64,000 nt of DNA from Scortum barcoo. Lineage: Eukaryota > Chordata > Actinopteri > Centrarchiformes > Terapontidae. The position numbers and the translations under genes are program-made. Shown in pieces: positions 49,911 through 61,599 of the stretch. The DNA lies in contig CM041544.1 of assembly GCA_023238725.1 (NCBI GenBank), positions 4,608,001 through 4,672,000 of the forward strand, read 5' to 3'. Positions within the stretch are counted from its first letter, which is position 1. Every line of letters starts with the position of its first letter. The notes under the pieces are model-generated. The model saw only the letters and a program-made list of their open reading frames with translations, was not told the DNA's origin and ran no database searches.

Positions 49911-51399
49911 ACCGCTGTCTCCTTTTACCCCGCGGCTGTGTGTGTATGCATGTATGAGTGTGTTTTTGCTTGTGGCTGCTTTCGCCCAAGGGGACAGTGT
50001 TGTAGTACGTGACCAATTCGTCCTGATCAATTTCTGTCATGAATCTAAAACACTCATACTGGATGTTCAAAGCAAATTCAAAGCTTTTGATTTCAATATC
50101 TTGAAGTCTGTGTCTTATGTTAGTGTGTACAAACTGCATAATAGATAGAAAAAAAAGAAGACAAAAATCCCTACAGGAAGACTACACAATGTTCAGGAAG
50201 ATTAAAAACTTGATTTTGTAAATCTTCATGACTGAGTTGGCTCACATCTGAATTTATACCAAATAACCCCCTTCAAAAAGGCAAAGGCTCTTAATCAGGA
50301 CTTCTATTACGTTTTTCTGCTCTTTCTGTACAATTTATTTGAAATGTTTATCATGAATATATGCCATTTGAAAGTATACGGAAGCACATATAATATTGGA
50401 GCTGATATTTTTTCTTTGTGATTTGTATACGTATCACCAGAAGCTACATGTTATATTCTCACATCAGCAGATAAGCTGTTTCAAACTTTCAGTGCATAAA
50501 CTCAATGCAATCAGAAAAGATTTTGAGTTAGCTCTGTGGCTCAGATAGTTGCAATAAAGAAAAAAGACAAGTACACTTCTGTCATAAAGACAGAAAGTAT
50601 CATGCAGAACTGACTCATGCAGGTGAAGCAAATGCTGCTGATAAGTCTTTACTGAGGTGGACTGGCTCTAGCATTCAGAGATTGTCTCTCAAAAGAGATG
50701 TGACAACAGCCTCGTATTAATGCGTCTACGAGCAAGGCACAGAAAGCCCACCTATAGTCACATTGTAAATTTAAGGCTTTCAGCTGGACGATTAACAGGA
50801 TCAAGTAGATGCCTCTCCTGCCCGTGCTGCTGCCTGATCCCTGGTCAGCAGAGCAGCCCTGTCAGTAGCTGCCAGCAGCTCTGTCTCGCTCTGCTCCAGA
50901 GGTGAGTCCTTAATTCTCCTCCAGGCAGCGTGCTGTAATGCAATCATCAGTACCGCTCTGCTCGGCCAGGAATTTATGAACACTTAGTGTACCTCTGTGC
51001 TGACAGGGCCTCAGCGTGAGTGTGTTTACGGTATTACCCAGAAATGCGTGTCACTCTCATTTATCACCCCCCACCCCTTTTTTTTTCTTTTTAACTGCAT
51101 CCTATATCACCCCTCTGTTCCACTATTTATGATGAAACAAAACCAGGTTGCATATAGAGATTATATACTTTGCAGAGAAAAGTGGGGTCATAGAGGAGGG
51201 GTCCCTGTGTACACTCTGTTGGTTTTACACACAGAGGTTAACTAGCAGGAGGTTAACTCCCTCCCTCTCTCCCTCCTTCCTCCACCTCTCAGCTCTGTGT
51301 TTAAAAAGTCCACAGCAGGCATATAAGCAGGTTAAAATATTGCTAACTAAATCCAAGAGAGCTCTTATTTCAATATGGTGAGAAGCACGGCACCGACTG

Positions 51400-51790
51400 A
51401 GGCCACTTGAATGGAGTAGATGTCAGCGCGGTAATATCGCCAGGCCATAACTCTCCTCGGCCATCACTCATACTCTCAGGGCAGACATGAGTGCATACAC
51501 ACACACATATATATATATTTAGTGACAAAACTGAATAAACACAGACGCCGAAGCACAAACACACACACACACTCTCAGGACATGGGTTGAGCGACAATCA
51601 ATGAATCTGCCATCAGGCGTGAGTTATGAGGCAGAGAGAGTGGGCCTTCCCTGTGTGAAAATATTTTGTCAGAAAATGCAGATATAATTAATAGATTGTG
51701 TAAAAAGGTGGAGAAATTGATGCATTTATTACAAGGAGTCAAATCAGGGGGAACTGAGCCTGAACTGAGCATCGCTGCAGTGGGCATGGG
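51400..51790. promoter_or_regulatory. Candidate conserved non-coding element, intron 4
   Basis: Two low-repeat parts flank a short CA/TA simple repeat: one with GCGGTAATATCGCCAGGCC, the other with CGACAATCAATGAATCTGCC and GATATAATTAATAGATTG. There is no coding frame with homology. Confidence 0.3.
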
Positions 51791-51853
51791 CTGCTTCTCA
51801 TACAGACACGGGAAGCTTCTCTACATAAACGGCGCTCTGATAAAGTGTTTACC

Positions 51854-51881
51854 TGTGTGTGTGTGTGTGTGTGTGTGTGTT
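51854..51881. repeat. (TG)n microsatellite
   Basis: Fourteen TG units. Confidence 0.9.
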
Positions 51882-51977
51882 TGGGACGGGACCTAGCCGA
51901 GGAGAGTAAATCAGATGTGTTGGAGGTGGAGGTGTTGTTGTCCTGGTGTGGAGGGTGGGAGTGGGGGTGTTGTGGCA

Positions 51978-51978
<1 letters not shown>

Positions 51979-52042
<64 letters not shown>
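51979..52042. repeat. (TG)n microsatellite
   Basis: Thirty-two uninterrupted TG units. This is the last long dinucleotide array before a 12-kb stretch nearly free of them. Confidence 0.95.
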
Positions 52043-52048
<6 letters not shown>

Positions 52049-52052
52049 GGGG

Positions 52053-52320
52053 GGGTCTCCAGCCACAGATAATGATGTGATTCCAGCATGAGGCGGGCCG
52101 GGTGTACCTCGCCACCGTCCATTATGATGTGCGGCCCCCAGCCACTGAGGGGGCAGAGTGAAGGTGAGCCTGTCATATCGATCTTTTTAGTGCTAAAATA
52201 TGAGCCACTTTACTCTGCTCCCCGGCGCAGTGATGTGAAAAATAATAACTCGGACCCAAATTAAAAATATTGATCGCTTAGGAGGTGCTGAGAGCAAATA
52301 AACACCCTCTGAAGGATTTT
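52053..52320. promoter_or_regulatory. Candidate conserved non-coding element, intron 4
   Basis: Contains AGATAATGATGTGATTCC, CCATTATGATGTGCGG, CATATCGATC, AAAATAATAACTCGG and AATTAAAAATATTGATCGC in a repeat-free context. A TGATGTG phrase occurs three times (also in CAGTGATGTGAAAA). No coding homology. Confidence 0.38.
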
Positions 52321-52479
52321 TATCCCCCCCCTTACCCTCCTCTCTCCTCCGTCTTGTCCCTCCCCGCCCAGTGTGAAAGGGCCGGGTCAGGGATGGTGGC
52401 TGGCTGAACTGTAAAAATATCACACCATCTTGTTGCTCAGTCGTCTTCATAATAACCACCTACCAGGCTCTTTATGCTC

Positions 52480-52990
52480 TTTATTGTTTCCAGACACAAA
52501 TCAACAAGCCACCATCTTTTTAGCTACTCCCTAACACTGATTGATCGGGTTTTGACTCCATAATCTGGCATTAGCGCGACTCCATTCAGGTACACACCCC
52601 CACGCCGCTCCAAGAGGCATAATTTTTTGCACATCTGAGCTTGACTTTTTTATTCCTTCCCGCTGTAACAGATGAGCTGACACGGGGCCATCAAACGGGT
52701 GGGAAAACAATTGCCACAAGGTTAATTTTATTGCCTGCTCCATGCATTTGTGAGCAGGCGGGAGGTGTCCTCTGCCCGGGCCCTGATGAATGGCCTCGCC
52801 GAGCGGGCAGGAATGAAAATGAGAGGGGAGAGGCCAGGCACGAGGAGCCCGAGTCCCGCCGCTCCCACCTGAAATTGAAATTTTTCTGACATGCTCAAAA
52901 TTGGTATTCTGATATATAAGAGAGGCGATGTTCCATTTAGTTTGATGATGAAAGCCGTCATGTGTCCCAGTCAATTGCATTTTACGACAC
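52480..52990. promoter_or_regulatory. Candidate conserved non-coding element, intron 4
   Basis: One of the strongest-looking blocks. It holds AACACTGATTGATCGGG, CATAATCTGGCATTAGCGCG, AGGTTAATTTTATTGCC, a perfect inverted repeat at 52733-52759 (GCCTGCTC/GAGCAGGC, 11-nt loop with CATGCATTTGT), and GTCAATTGCATTTTACG. AT cores and GC-rich segments alternate with no simple repeats. Frames on both strands show no protein I recognise. Confidence 0.42.
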
Positions 52991-53519
52991 CCACTTTACC
53001 TCGTACATCTGAAGAAGGTTAATATCCGCACATCCTAAATGGCGGATGTCAGATTGTCCGGAGTCTGTAGGAAAATAAACTACTTAGTGTATCTAAATGC
53101 TGTCGTAATACTTGGCCGTCCCGGTAGCAGCACTATTGATTGTCCACAAGGACGTTTGTTCTGTTTTGGGGCCAAGGCGGGATGAATAGATATTTGATGG
53201 AGCGTGGAGAGTGGGGCCGGACCAGCATCTGCATCTCAGTGCTGTGTCAGTGGGGATGAGAGCCAGGTGTCGGGGAGAATCACATGCTGCCTGTTGACAT
53301 CAGTGAGAGGGAGCGGGGCTGGAGCTGGCGATATCTCCGGTTCCCCACTTGAGCCGGGTCCTGTTGCTGAAAGCTCACTCCTGTCTGCTGGCTTCAGGCC
53401 CTCAGTCTGTGCGTTTGTGTGTGTTCCCATACCCCGGTGTGCACATACATGTATGTCTGTCTCGCATCTCCTCTATCTCCGGCCAGCACTTTGTCCTTAC
53501 GTATTGATTCCTCCTCGTC

Positions 53520-53650
53520 ACTGGCTATGGTTGCTTCATTTGCATGGCCCATCTGACCCAGGCAGTCAGTGGCCATTATATTCCCATTAGCTAATCTCTT
53601 AGCTTTGATTTCCATAATCCTCTGTCTATTGAGAGCCCTCACAGCTCTCA
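53520..53650. promoter_or_regulatory. Candidate conserved non-coding element with octamer
   Basis: Contains a perfect POU octamer ATTTGCAT (53538-53545), then TGGCCATTATATTCCC and TTAGCTAATCTCTTAGC. The phrase TCATTTGCATGG recurs in the block near 63.28 kb. Confidence 0.37.
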
Positions 53651-54393
53651 CAGTCGTGCTCTCCAATGAGATAAAAGACCCCCAACCATCCCACTCCAGT
53701 CACTTTACTCCAGTGACTTTACTCCACAAAACTCTGCACAGCAACATGTGCATATGTACTTCAATCCTGCAAGGACACCATATTCTGCCATATTATTGTG
53801 TTATACTGATAATTATTTCAGTATAATAGTTTTCAGAGCTTTTACTGAAGTATTATCTACAAAAGTAACTTAAAAATGAAACAGTACTCATTATGCAGAA
53901 TGGCTTCTTTCAGAGTTTTATTATCTATCTGTGTCATTTTTTTCTGATTTACACAGTTTGGGTCAGTTAAATCTGCAACAGTCATAATACATAAAATAAT
54001 CATATGATTTGTATGGAAAATCTTAATTTGCCAAACTTGTAAGCATATAACTGCTGAAGCTTCATGTTAGCTTTGGTTTAACTTTTGAATGCATTTACTT
54101 AGAGGGCGAGGACTGTGGGTTTTGTCTCGTCTCACCTACATAGGAATCGCATTTGGAAAGGATCCTTTTACATCCAGTATGGAGAAGACTAATGATTACA
54201 GTGACCGATAACTCTTTCTGTGTACTTATGGGTATGCGAATGTTGTATTAAGATAGACCTGAAAAAAACCCAACCTTTAAATAGCTCTCTGCTCTTTTTA
54301 AAAGTAAACTTTATTAACATTAATGTCAAGGAGTAACACGATGTGATCACGCTTTCACACCAGGTGAATTCACAAACAACCTTCTTTCATGCC

Positions 54394-54455
54394 AGATAGA
54401 TAGATGGATGGATAGATGGGTAGATAGATGGATTTATTTATTATTATTATTATTA
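54394..54455. repeat. Mixed tetranucleotide/trinucleotide simple repeat
   Basis: GATA/GATG units followed by an ATT run. A frame opening here extends 192 codons but starts inside the repeat and is not considered real. Confidence 0.8.
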
Positions 54456-54589
54456 GCAGTCTTTAAAAAGCTGTGCTGTATAAATATTGGACAGCAGTTA
54501 AACAGGCAGGTTATACTGAGCAGAAGTGTCTGCTACACTGTGTTTAACCCTCCAGCCTTAAACCTAATCGCTACCAGCTGTCAGTGGGA

Positions 54590-55100
54590 AACGGCGATGT
54601 GGATCAGCTACCCACAGCCAACACATTCACCTCCCACATCTTCATCCCAGGGGCATCTGCACATCCTCTCCTGGAAGAGGTATCGAGTGTGCCAGGACAA
54701 ACTGACCTTAATCACCCTCGGTAGAGTTCTCTTGGAGCGATTGCTCACATTGATCAAAGAGGACCCACCACCTTCCGCCCACACTCCACCCTTGACACCC
54801 CCCACCTTCCCCCCTCCAAATGAGCTGATAATTAATAAGGGCCGGCTCTGCAAACACCAGTCAACAGACAGCATGATGGATCGGACAGCTTGGACGCAAA
54901 CCAATACAATGCCAAGCTTTTCTCCGGCCCCTGGGTGTCCTTTACCCTGCATGATCAGGCATGCAAAGGAGCACCCACCCTGCTAATTAAATACCCACAG
55001 GTTGCCCTTGTTTTTCAGCAGGGATGCTTTCTATCTGCTCACTATTGGCATGTATTTAATAATTCATGGGGCTGCACCGCTGAGGACAGTGCTAAGGGTC
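54590..55100. promoter_or_regulatory. Candidate conserved non-coding element, intron 4
   Basis: Contains a TCF/LEF-type ATCAAAG (54753-54759), TAATTAATAA (54829-54838), TAATTAA (54984-54990) and GTATTTAATAATTCATGG near 55.05 kb, set in GC-balanced repeat-free sequence. The spacing of several homeodomain cores with one Wnt-effector-type site is typical of developmental enhancers. No conservation was tested. Confidence 0.4.
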
Positions 55101-56299
55101 CGTGCTGGACTGTTGCAGACTTTGTGATAAAGTCAGTCAGATATCAGAGGTTTTAATAGCTCACGACATAATGCCTTCACTTCATTTAGGGAAAACTTAC
55201 TTGACGTTTTCAGTATTTGCTTTCTGATTGTTGATTAAATGTTTTTAAACCAACACCTACATCCTAAATTCTGATCATGTTGAATAAAGGTGATGCATGT
55301 TAATAATAATTAGCAGACAATTTTTTATCATTCATCTGAACAAGCGGTGACACCACTGTAGGACATTTGCCGCAGAGCTGCCAAATAATTACACCTTCGG
55401 GTGATTTCCTCCAACTGTCACTGAGATGGTTCAACGTGGGTGACAGCAGTGTCACAGAATTATTCCATCTTGTGACAGCTGTCTGCTTTCGCACTGAACG
55501 TGCTGAGTATTGACAGACACACCCACCACTGATCTATACAGCTGTGCTAATGACCTGCTTTTAATCACTGCACTTCCTCTTCTTTCGTCACCACGTGACT
55601 TGTTAGCTGCTAATTGTGAGACATGGGCTTTTTCTGCAGACAACAATTCTGTTAGTCGCTTCATTAGACTGACTCAGGGCCTCACGAAATGGACTGCTCG
55701 TCACCAGGGACAGTTTATAAAATGGTTGTTTCATTGTCATGTGTTATAGGTTTGTATGTCAGAGAGCATTGAGGAAAGTGAAGAAACAGAACGTGGAAAC
55801 TTCTGATTCTTCTTGGCGGTATGTCTTGTCTCGGCAAGGCAACAGTTGCAGTAGTGAGCGTGGTTGTTGGGCCCCTGTGTGGCCCCTAACCGGAGTGATT
55901 GGGCGTAATTGGTGCATCTGGTCTAAGAGGAGTGCAGGGTCACTGGCCGAGGCCCCTGAGTCCGTCATAATAAGAACCAACAATGTGATCATTTCATTTC
56001 CCTTTCACTTACACATCACCTCACTTCACATGAGATGGGACGCACAAACACACTCACAGACACGGGGGACAAGGTTAACGTTGGGCCCCATTTATTTTAC
56101 TCTAACAATGACTCCAAATAGCCTCTCAAAAGCCGAGTGAGGAGGGAGACAAAAATAATCGAATCACACAATTACTGCTGGGCTTCATTCTATAGTTAAG
56201 TGCATTTTTATTGTGTAACGTTTCTTTTTTTCCCCGCACCCTCTCCCACCTCTTCCACCCCCTCTATTTTTCCTGCCTCCCTCGGCAAGCGTTCTCTCC

Positions 56300-56520
56300 C
56301 TGCCACTTCTCATCTAATATGGCCATAATTGGGTTTGGTTGTACAAATCAGATTTCAGCAATTGGGTTATCCTCCTCTGAAATTGGAGAGGTCTCTGAGC
56401 TGGCATGGGTGGAGAGTTAATCTGCTTTTGTTAAGCCCTCCTTTTGGTGGCTGCAGCGGCAACATCGGCCTGTGCCAGTTAAAGCGTTTTACCTGTCACT
56501 GTGGACATGGCTCGTAATTT
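56300..56520. promoter_or_regulatory. Candidate conserved non-coding element, intron 4
   Basis: Contains TAATATGGCCATAATTGGG, a CAATTGGGTTATCC segment, GAGTTAATCTGC and CCAGTTAAAGCG, ending at a C14 homopolymer. No coding homology. Confidence 0.4.
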
Positions 56521-56521
56521 A

Positions 56522-56535
56522 CCCCCCCCCCCCCC
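56522..56535. repeat. Poly-C run
   Basis: Fourteen consecutive C residues separating two candidate constrained blocks. Confidence 0.85.
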
Positions 56536-56589
56536 AATTCAAAGAAAAAAGAAAAAAAAAACTCCCTCACACACACACAGCACACGCAT

Positions 56590-56990
56590 TTGACCATCTG
56601 CTTCTCCTCGTGCAAATAATGACATTTGAATCGAGCATTAACAGGCTTAATTACTTTAAAATTGTCATTTTAATTTACACTGATATAGTATTGATCACAC
56701 AAGCAGAGATTAAGGCCCTCAGTGGAGCGGTTGATGTGGAATTAAACAGGGCCGGGTCCTCCTGGGGCCCGCCTGGCCTGTCCTGCCGCAGCCAGAAGAG
56801 GAATGACATCCTCCCCCTAATGAACTGGCAGCATGCGCAGACATGAATTTCAGGCCCCGCTGGAGAAGGAGGGAAATAATGGGGTTTGGGGAGCCATGGC
56901 GGGTTATTCATTCACTGCCATGCACCAATTCTCCTGTGATTCATCCCCAAGCCCCCAGACCCCCGCTGCCTGTTTGCCTGCCACATTCAG
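56590..56990. promoter_or_regulatory. Candidate conserved non-coding element, intron 4
   Basis: Contains GTGCAAATAATGACATTTG, an NKX6-type TTAATTAC (56647-56654), TCATTTTAATTTACAC, GTGGAATTAAACAGG and GGGTTATTCATTCACTGCC within GC-rich flanks. It is one of the densest clusters of homeodomain cores in the window. No repeat or coding signature. Confidence 0.42.
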
Positions 56991-57096
56991 CCCGCCTGAC
57001 CTTTCTCCAGCCTAAGTGTATATATATATCCCCTCCCTCCTCCGGGAGTACCTTGCCCCGTACCTGGTATCATGTACAGAAGGAGGGAGTGGCATT

Positions 57097-57133
57097 GGGA
57101 GGGCGGGGGTTGAGGGTGGGGGTTGAGGTGGGG
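57097..57133 (+). other. G-quadruplex-forming stretch
   Basis: At least five runs of three or more G separated by 1-5 nt on the + strand, arranged as an imperfect GGGTTGAGG repeat. It lies between candidate constrained blocks. Confidence 0.6.
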
Positions 57134-58345
57134 AGAGGAGCAGGCGTGAGACACCTCCAGCGAGCCAGCTAGCCTCTAATCCAAACACCCCCCCTCCCGG
57201 TGGTGGAAGTGCCGATCCGTGACTCTCCCTCTCATCCTGGCTCACCGGCCTGTCTGAAGAAGACGACACTTTTGCGGGGAATTGATCTCCTCGCTCAAGC
57301 CCGGTGTCACGCACAGCTGGTTAATATCAAGGGGAAAATCGTTACATTAAATCCAAGCAATTTCTTCCCGGTTTGAGGAAAGGCTGCGGCTCCTGTGGTA
57401 AGCGCTGTGTTGTGGAGTAATTATAGCAGTGGAAACAACCTCTTGACACCTGTCTCCAATGAACACACTCAAACAATCACACTCCACACAAGTGTTTTTA
57501 ATGACTGGCTCCTAGAGTGAGAGGGGCCCGATAAGAATATGTATTCCAATACATGTGTCTGACCCCACACATTTCTACTTAAAATCACAGCTTGACTTGT
57601 TACTCATTTAAAGCACGATAAGATGCCTGATTTTATGAGACAGTGGCTGCAGCCGTGGGTAATTAAAGGTGATTGATTTATTTATATATCACTTTTACTA
57701 ATCTTAATAACATTACATTTTAAAATCTGCTGTTCAGATGACATCATTTTACCAGTGTAGTGTAAGTTTTGTGTTTTCTTTATAACTCTGGCCAGTCACT
57801 ATTTCATTTTGGACCAGTCTACATTTTATTACATTTTCTGAATTTGAAAATGCATAGTTTGTGTCAACATTTAATACCGTAAACACTGAACCAGTGTTGT
57901 TAAGTTAGTACATTATTTAAATATGGAGATGCAAAAATAGAGCATGGTACAGATAAGATGAACAAAAAAGATACATCACAATGCTGGATGTACAACTTGG
58001 AGAGCATTATCATGGCCACTCACAAAAAAACAATGTTTTAAATTCATGAGGAATCCCAGAACACTTCTCCTCAGCTGAAAAGCTATCAAACATCTGTCTA
58101 AGAGTGTCCTAATACATCGTCTGCATTGGCCGAAGTCTAAATGTATACAGATATGTTACATGGTATATGTTATGGTACAGAAATGATGGTGGTAGCCATA
58201 TGGAGGCATTTATCAGCTTCCATATGTTATGGCAGTAACATGCTGTTGCCACTGTACCCATAGCCCATGTTTCATGCGCTCCTCTTCATTTCTAACTTTT
58301 TTGTTGGTGTCCACTGTGGGCTGTCAAGAGCTTTAGAAATGATTC

Positions 58346-58740
58346 ATGGAAACAAGTACACATCATGAAATCAGATGGCTCGGTGGCAAAGTCAAATCAG
58401 AGTCTATACTTGTCCTTGAGCCAGTCAACTACCAGTTCCCTAAAACAGCCCAAAGGTCCCAGAGCAGATTGAAAGAGAGGGGGGGGGGGTGGTGGTTGTT
58501 TGTGAGGTCCTCGTTTGATTGCATTACCTACACCCGGGTACCGCGAGGTGGAAGCCATCTTGACAATGAAGGCTAAACAAAACAACAACCTCTTCTCTCT
58601 TGGCTGGCAACTCCCCATGACGAATATCAAGATGTCTCCAATACTCGTAATGGACTTGGCAAGGCCCGAGGTGGCTGGGCTTGGGCCTTCTACTCTACTC
58701 TGTCATCCAATCACCTTATTCTAATGCTATTGCATTGTTT
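58346..58740. promoter_or_regulatory. Weak candidate conserved element, intron 4
   Basis: A repeat-poor stretch interrupted by a G9 run. It includes TTTGATTGCATTACC, CCATCTTGACAATGAAGG and ACTCGTAATGGACTTGGC. Less typical than its neighbours. Confidence 0.27.
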
Positions 58741-59099
58741 AGTCAACCAGCCGTCCATTTACATCAACCCATAACCACACAGCCACACCACAGAGGCACT
58801 TAATAGAATTAGCAGGTATTGTGCAGCACATTTTAAACACATAGGCCATTTTAAACACACACACTCAGTCACTCCACCTCCCTCCCTGGGCTGATGATCC
58901 CCCCTTGCTGTCAGAGTAATGGCATCACAAGCTCTCCGTGCAGCGCCTGCCTTTCCTCTTTAACTGTCATAACTCTATACTCTGCCCACCATGGACACTT
59001 TATTCAGATCTTTAAATGTGTAGCCAATATTGTTGTCATGTTTATGTTATGTACTACATATTAATAGCTCATAAAGCACATTTGTTGCATTATTAAATC

Positions 59100-59880
59100 A
59101 TTTTTCACTCGCTCTTCATTAGAAAATAGGAAGCCAAAGCTCTCGACTGAAACAGCTGGTTAATTATAGGGCTCATAATTTCCTAATCTGATTTTCGGGA
59201 ATGTTTTTGAGTCTGTTTGGCTGGCCAGCATATAAATAGACAAACAAAAATGAAACGGCCACATGGTTGGAAATTTGTAGTCATATGCCCTCTCCTGCCC
59301 TTGACTGAATGCATCATTTTCCTTTCCAGACCTCAACACTCCAATGCTATCTTTTCAAACAAATTAGTCTCATATGCCTCCCCTCTTGTGATTAACACAG
59401 AACAAATTCACATCAAATAACCCCAAAATTGACTTAAGGTCTCATTTTCTGATTATATTAAATGTGTAAGTTTATTTGGAATGGCTTATCCGAGGGGTCA
59501 GGGGAAACGAGCAATCCCTTTGTCCGATAGCCACCACCCCCGTTAAACTATTACCTATAAAAACAGCCGTATGCTCCCTGTCAGTGGGTGTGTCCTGCCC
59601 GCTGTAATAACAAGGGCCTTCCTTCTTGTCTCACTCCTCGGCCGATTGATTTTTGTTAGGAAAATTAATGCAGTCGCTGTGAGGTTCTGGAGGTCAGAGG
59701 TAGACGGGCACCAGCAGATGAGGGGCGGTGCTGGAAACGGAACGGTTGCTCGCCGCTATGGGCCCACCGGCGCCTGCTTGATGAAACTTACTGTGGTTTT
59801 GTTTGAGGGCGGAGCGTGCAATAGCAATAATACACAAAAATGCATCTCCTATGATTGACCAAGCACAGATATATAAGCCC
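59100..59880. promoter_or_regulatory. Candidate conserved non-coding element, intron 4
   Basis: A long, repeat-free block. It has TTCATTAGAAAATAGG, GCTGGTTAATTATAGGGC and CATAATTTCCTAATCTG on the left, TGTGATTAACACAG in the middle, and GTAATAACAAGGGCC, CGATTGATTTTTG and AAATTAATGCAGTCGC on the right, ending in a GC-rich part. The mixed composition and absence of repeats over almost 800 bp are unusual for this window. Confidence 0.42.
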
Positions 59881-60179
59881 ATTTATTGACTACACTCACT
59901 TACCCCAGTGTTTGGTTGGGTTTGTTGTCCTTGTTTTCTGTTCTATGTTCTTCTGTTTGTTGTCAGCTCGGTGACATAGAAACACGTACAGTATATGTAA
60001 AAGGACACTTTATTTGAACTCATCAAGAACATATCCGAGTGGTGTCTTATAAGCAAAGCATAACCATATTTCAGTGAGTAATGCTTCCCAAGTGGGAACC
60101 AATCTAACACAAAGGGTGACCCAGTCAGCAGGGTCCCTGCACAAGTTCAAGCCACAATGGCACCCTGTGTGCACCATGC

Positions 60180-60960
60180 TGTAGCTAATTTCCAACTCAT
60201 TAAAGAGTCCTCTAATTAGATAGGATGTTATGCTCTTTCAGTTAAAATCAAGCTCTTAATTTTAACCGCCTAATTACATTTCTGAAAAGAAAAAAAAACA
60301 CTCTTTCAAAGCAAAATGAAAATAAAGCATTTCTCAGACTGCTAAACCAAAGAGATCTGGATCTTCTCATATCTATTTATTTGGCCTGTATCTTTGAGAC
60401 TTAAGGAGCAAAATCAGATCATTGGAATGAGCTAATGGAAATGTGTGGATAATTGCTGATATAGAGCATCTAATAGTGTGCTTTCAACTGATATAGCGTT
60501 TATTCTGGTGGCTGTGTTGGAAGTCCAATGTTTTTAGGCAAAAGTTGGTTAGAGCGGGTTAATAGTCTAAACAAGGTGTTCCCAAATTAGGGTGCATTCA
60601 TAATTCCCAAACTAACTGGAGTAAAATTGTTTAATGAATATGTATCTGAATAGACCTTTTTCACAGCGTGTATTTATCAAACACAGGTTTAACTAAGCAG
60701 TTCATTCATTTCTGCACGGTGTTACTTGTTAATTGTTGGAACAGAGGCACAATTTATGTTATTTGTTCCCTTTTCCTGTTACGAGAGGTCAAAATCTCTG
60801 CTGTGAAAAAAGGTTTGTCAGTTAGACTGATTGAGAAATAAATACTATTAAAGAGTGCTCTGATTCAAACAAGGTAATCAAGTTAAGTTATCATGATTTA
60901 TTCAGAAACAAAAAAACAATATTTTTAGCTTCCAACATGGGACATGAGGGGAAAAGTTTT
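60180..60960. promoter_or_regulatory. Candidate conserved non-coding element, intron 4
   Basis: AT-rich block dense in homeodomain cores: TAATTA at 60213-60218 and 60271-60276, with TTAATTTTAACCGCC between them. Further right are TAATGGAAATG, GGTTAATAGTC and CTGTTAATT-like phrases. The left 110 bp is the most convincing part. Confidence 0.38.
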
Positions 60961-61599
60961 GGATTAACTGTTCCAAGCAGGAAATTATATTTGCACCATT
61001 GAATTTTTCTGATAATATAGTGAGTCGGCTAACCACCACTGACTATCTTTTATTAGATATGTGCGTTTCACTGTGTATCAGTACTACCTGTGCACTACTG
61101 CAAGTTAATTTTGACACCAGATGCTGATGCAAATATAGAATTTATAGCCTGAACAAGTTCACAACACATGACCCCTAAATGGGCCGTTATGCAAGTAGAC
61201 ACAACTTAACAGGAAAACACTTGCTGAACAACACCGTTTTATTTACCAAAACATGAGCACAGGATCATCTCCGGCTCCTCACTGATCCCTCTTAAACAAC
61301 TTAGCTGGTAAGGAGATCCACATATTGATCATTTACACTCCTCTTTTTAGTTTTATGAAATAGACTTAACCCTTACATGCATTGATATACTATCATTATG
61401 TGACCCCCTTACACCTCAATAATGTTTAAAGGTCAAAGGGAAAGAAAGCTTGGTTGTTAATTTTTTAGCCCGTTTGTGCACAGCGATTACTCTGCTAAAT
61501 CTTTGTCTAGTATTCAGTGAAATTTGTTCTAAGATGTAACAGATGCACTGTACATTATGCATTCCTCTCTACTCACACGTGACCTGATAATATACAACA

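Noticed and set aside
51739..52176. 145-codon frame rich in His-Thr on the - strand
   Set aside because: Produced by translating (TG)n arrays.
52531..52980. 149-codon open frame on the - strand
   Set aside because: No homology recognised, and frames of similar length exist on the opposite strand. The interval is better explained as a candidate regulatory block.
54408..54986. Longest open frame in the window (192 codons, + strand)
   Set aside because: It starts inside a GATA/GATG simple repeat, shows no recognisable domain, and overlaps an equally long frame on the other strand. The underlying DNA looks like non-coding regulatory sequence.
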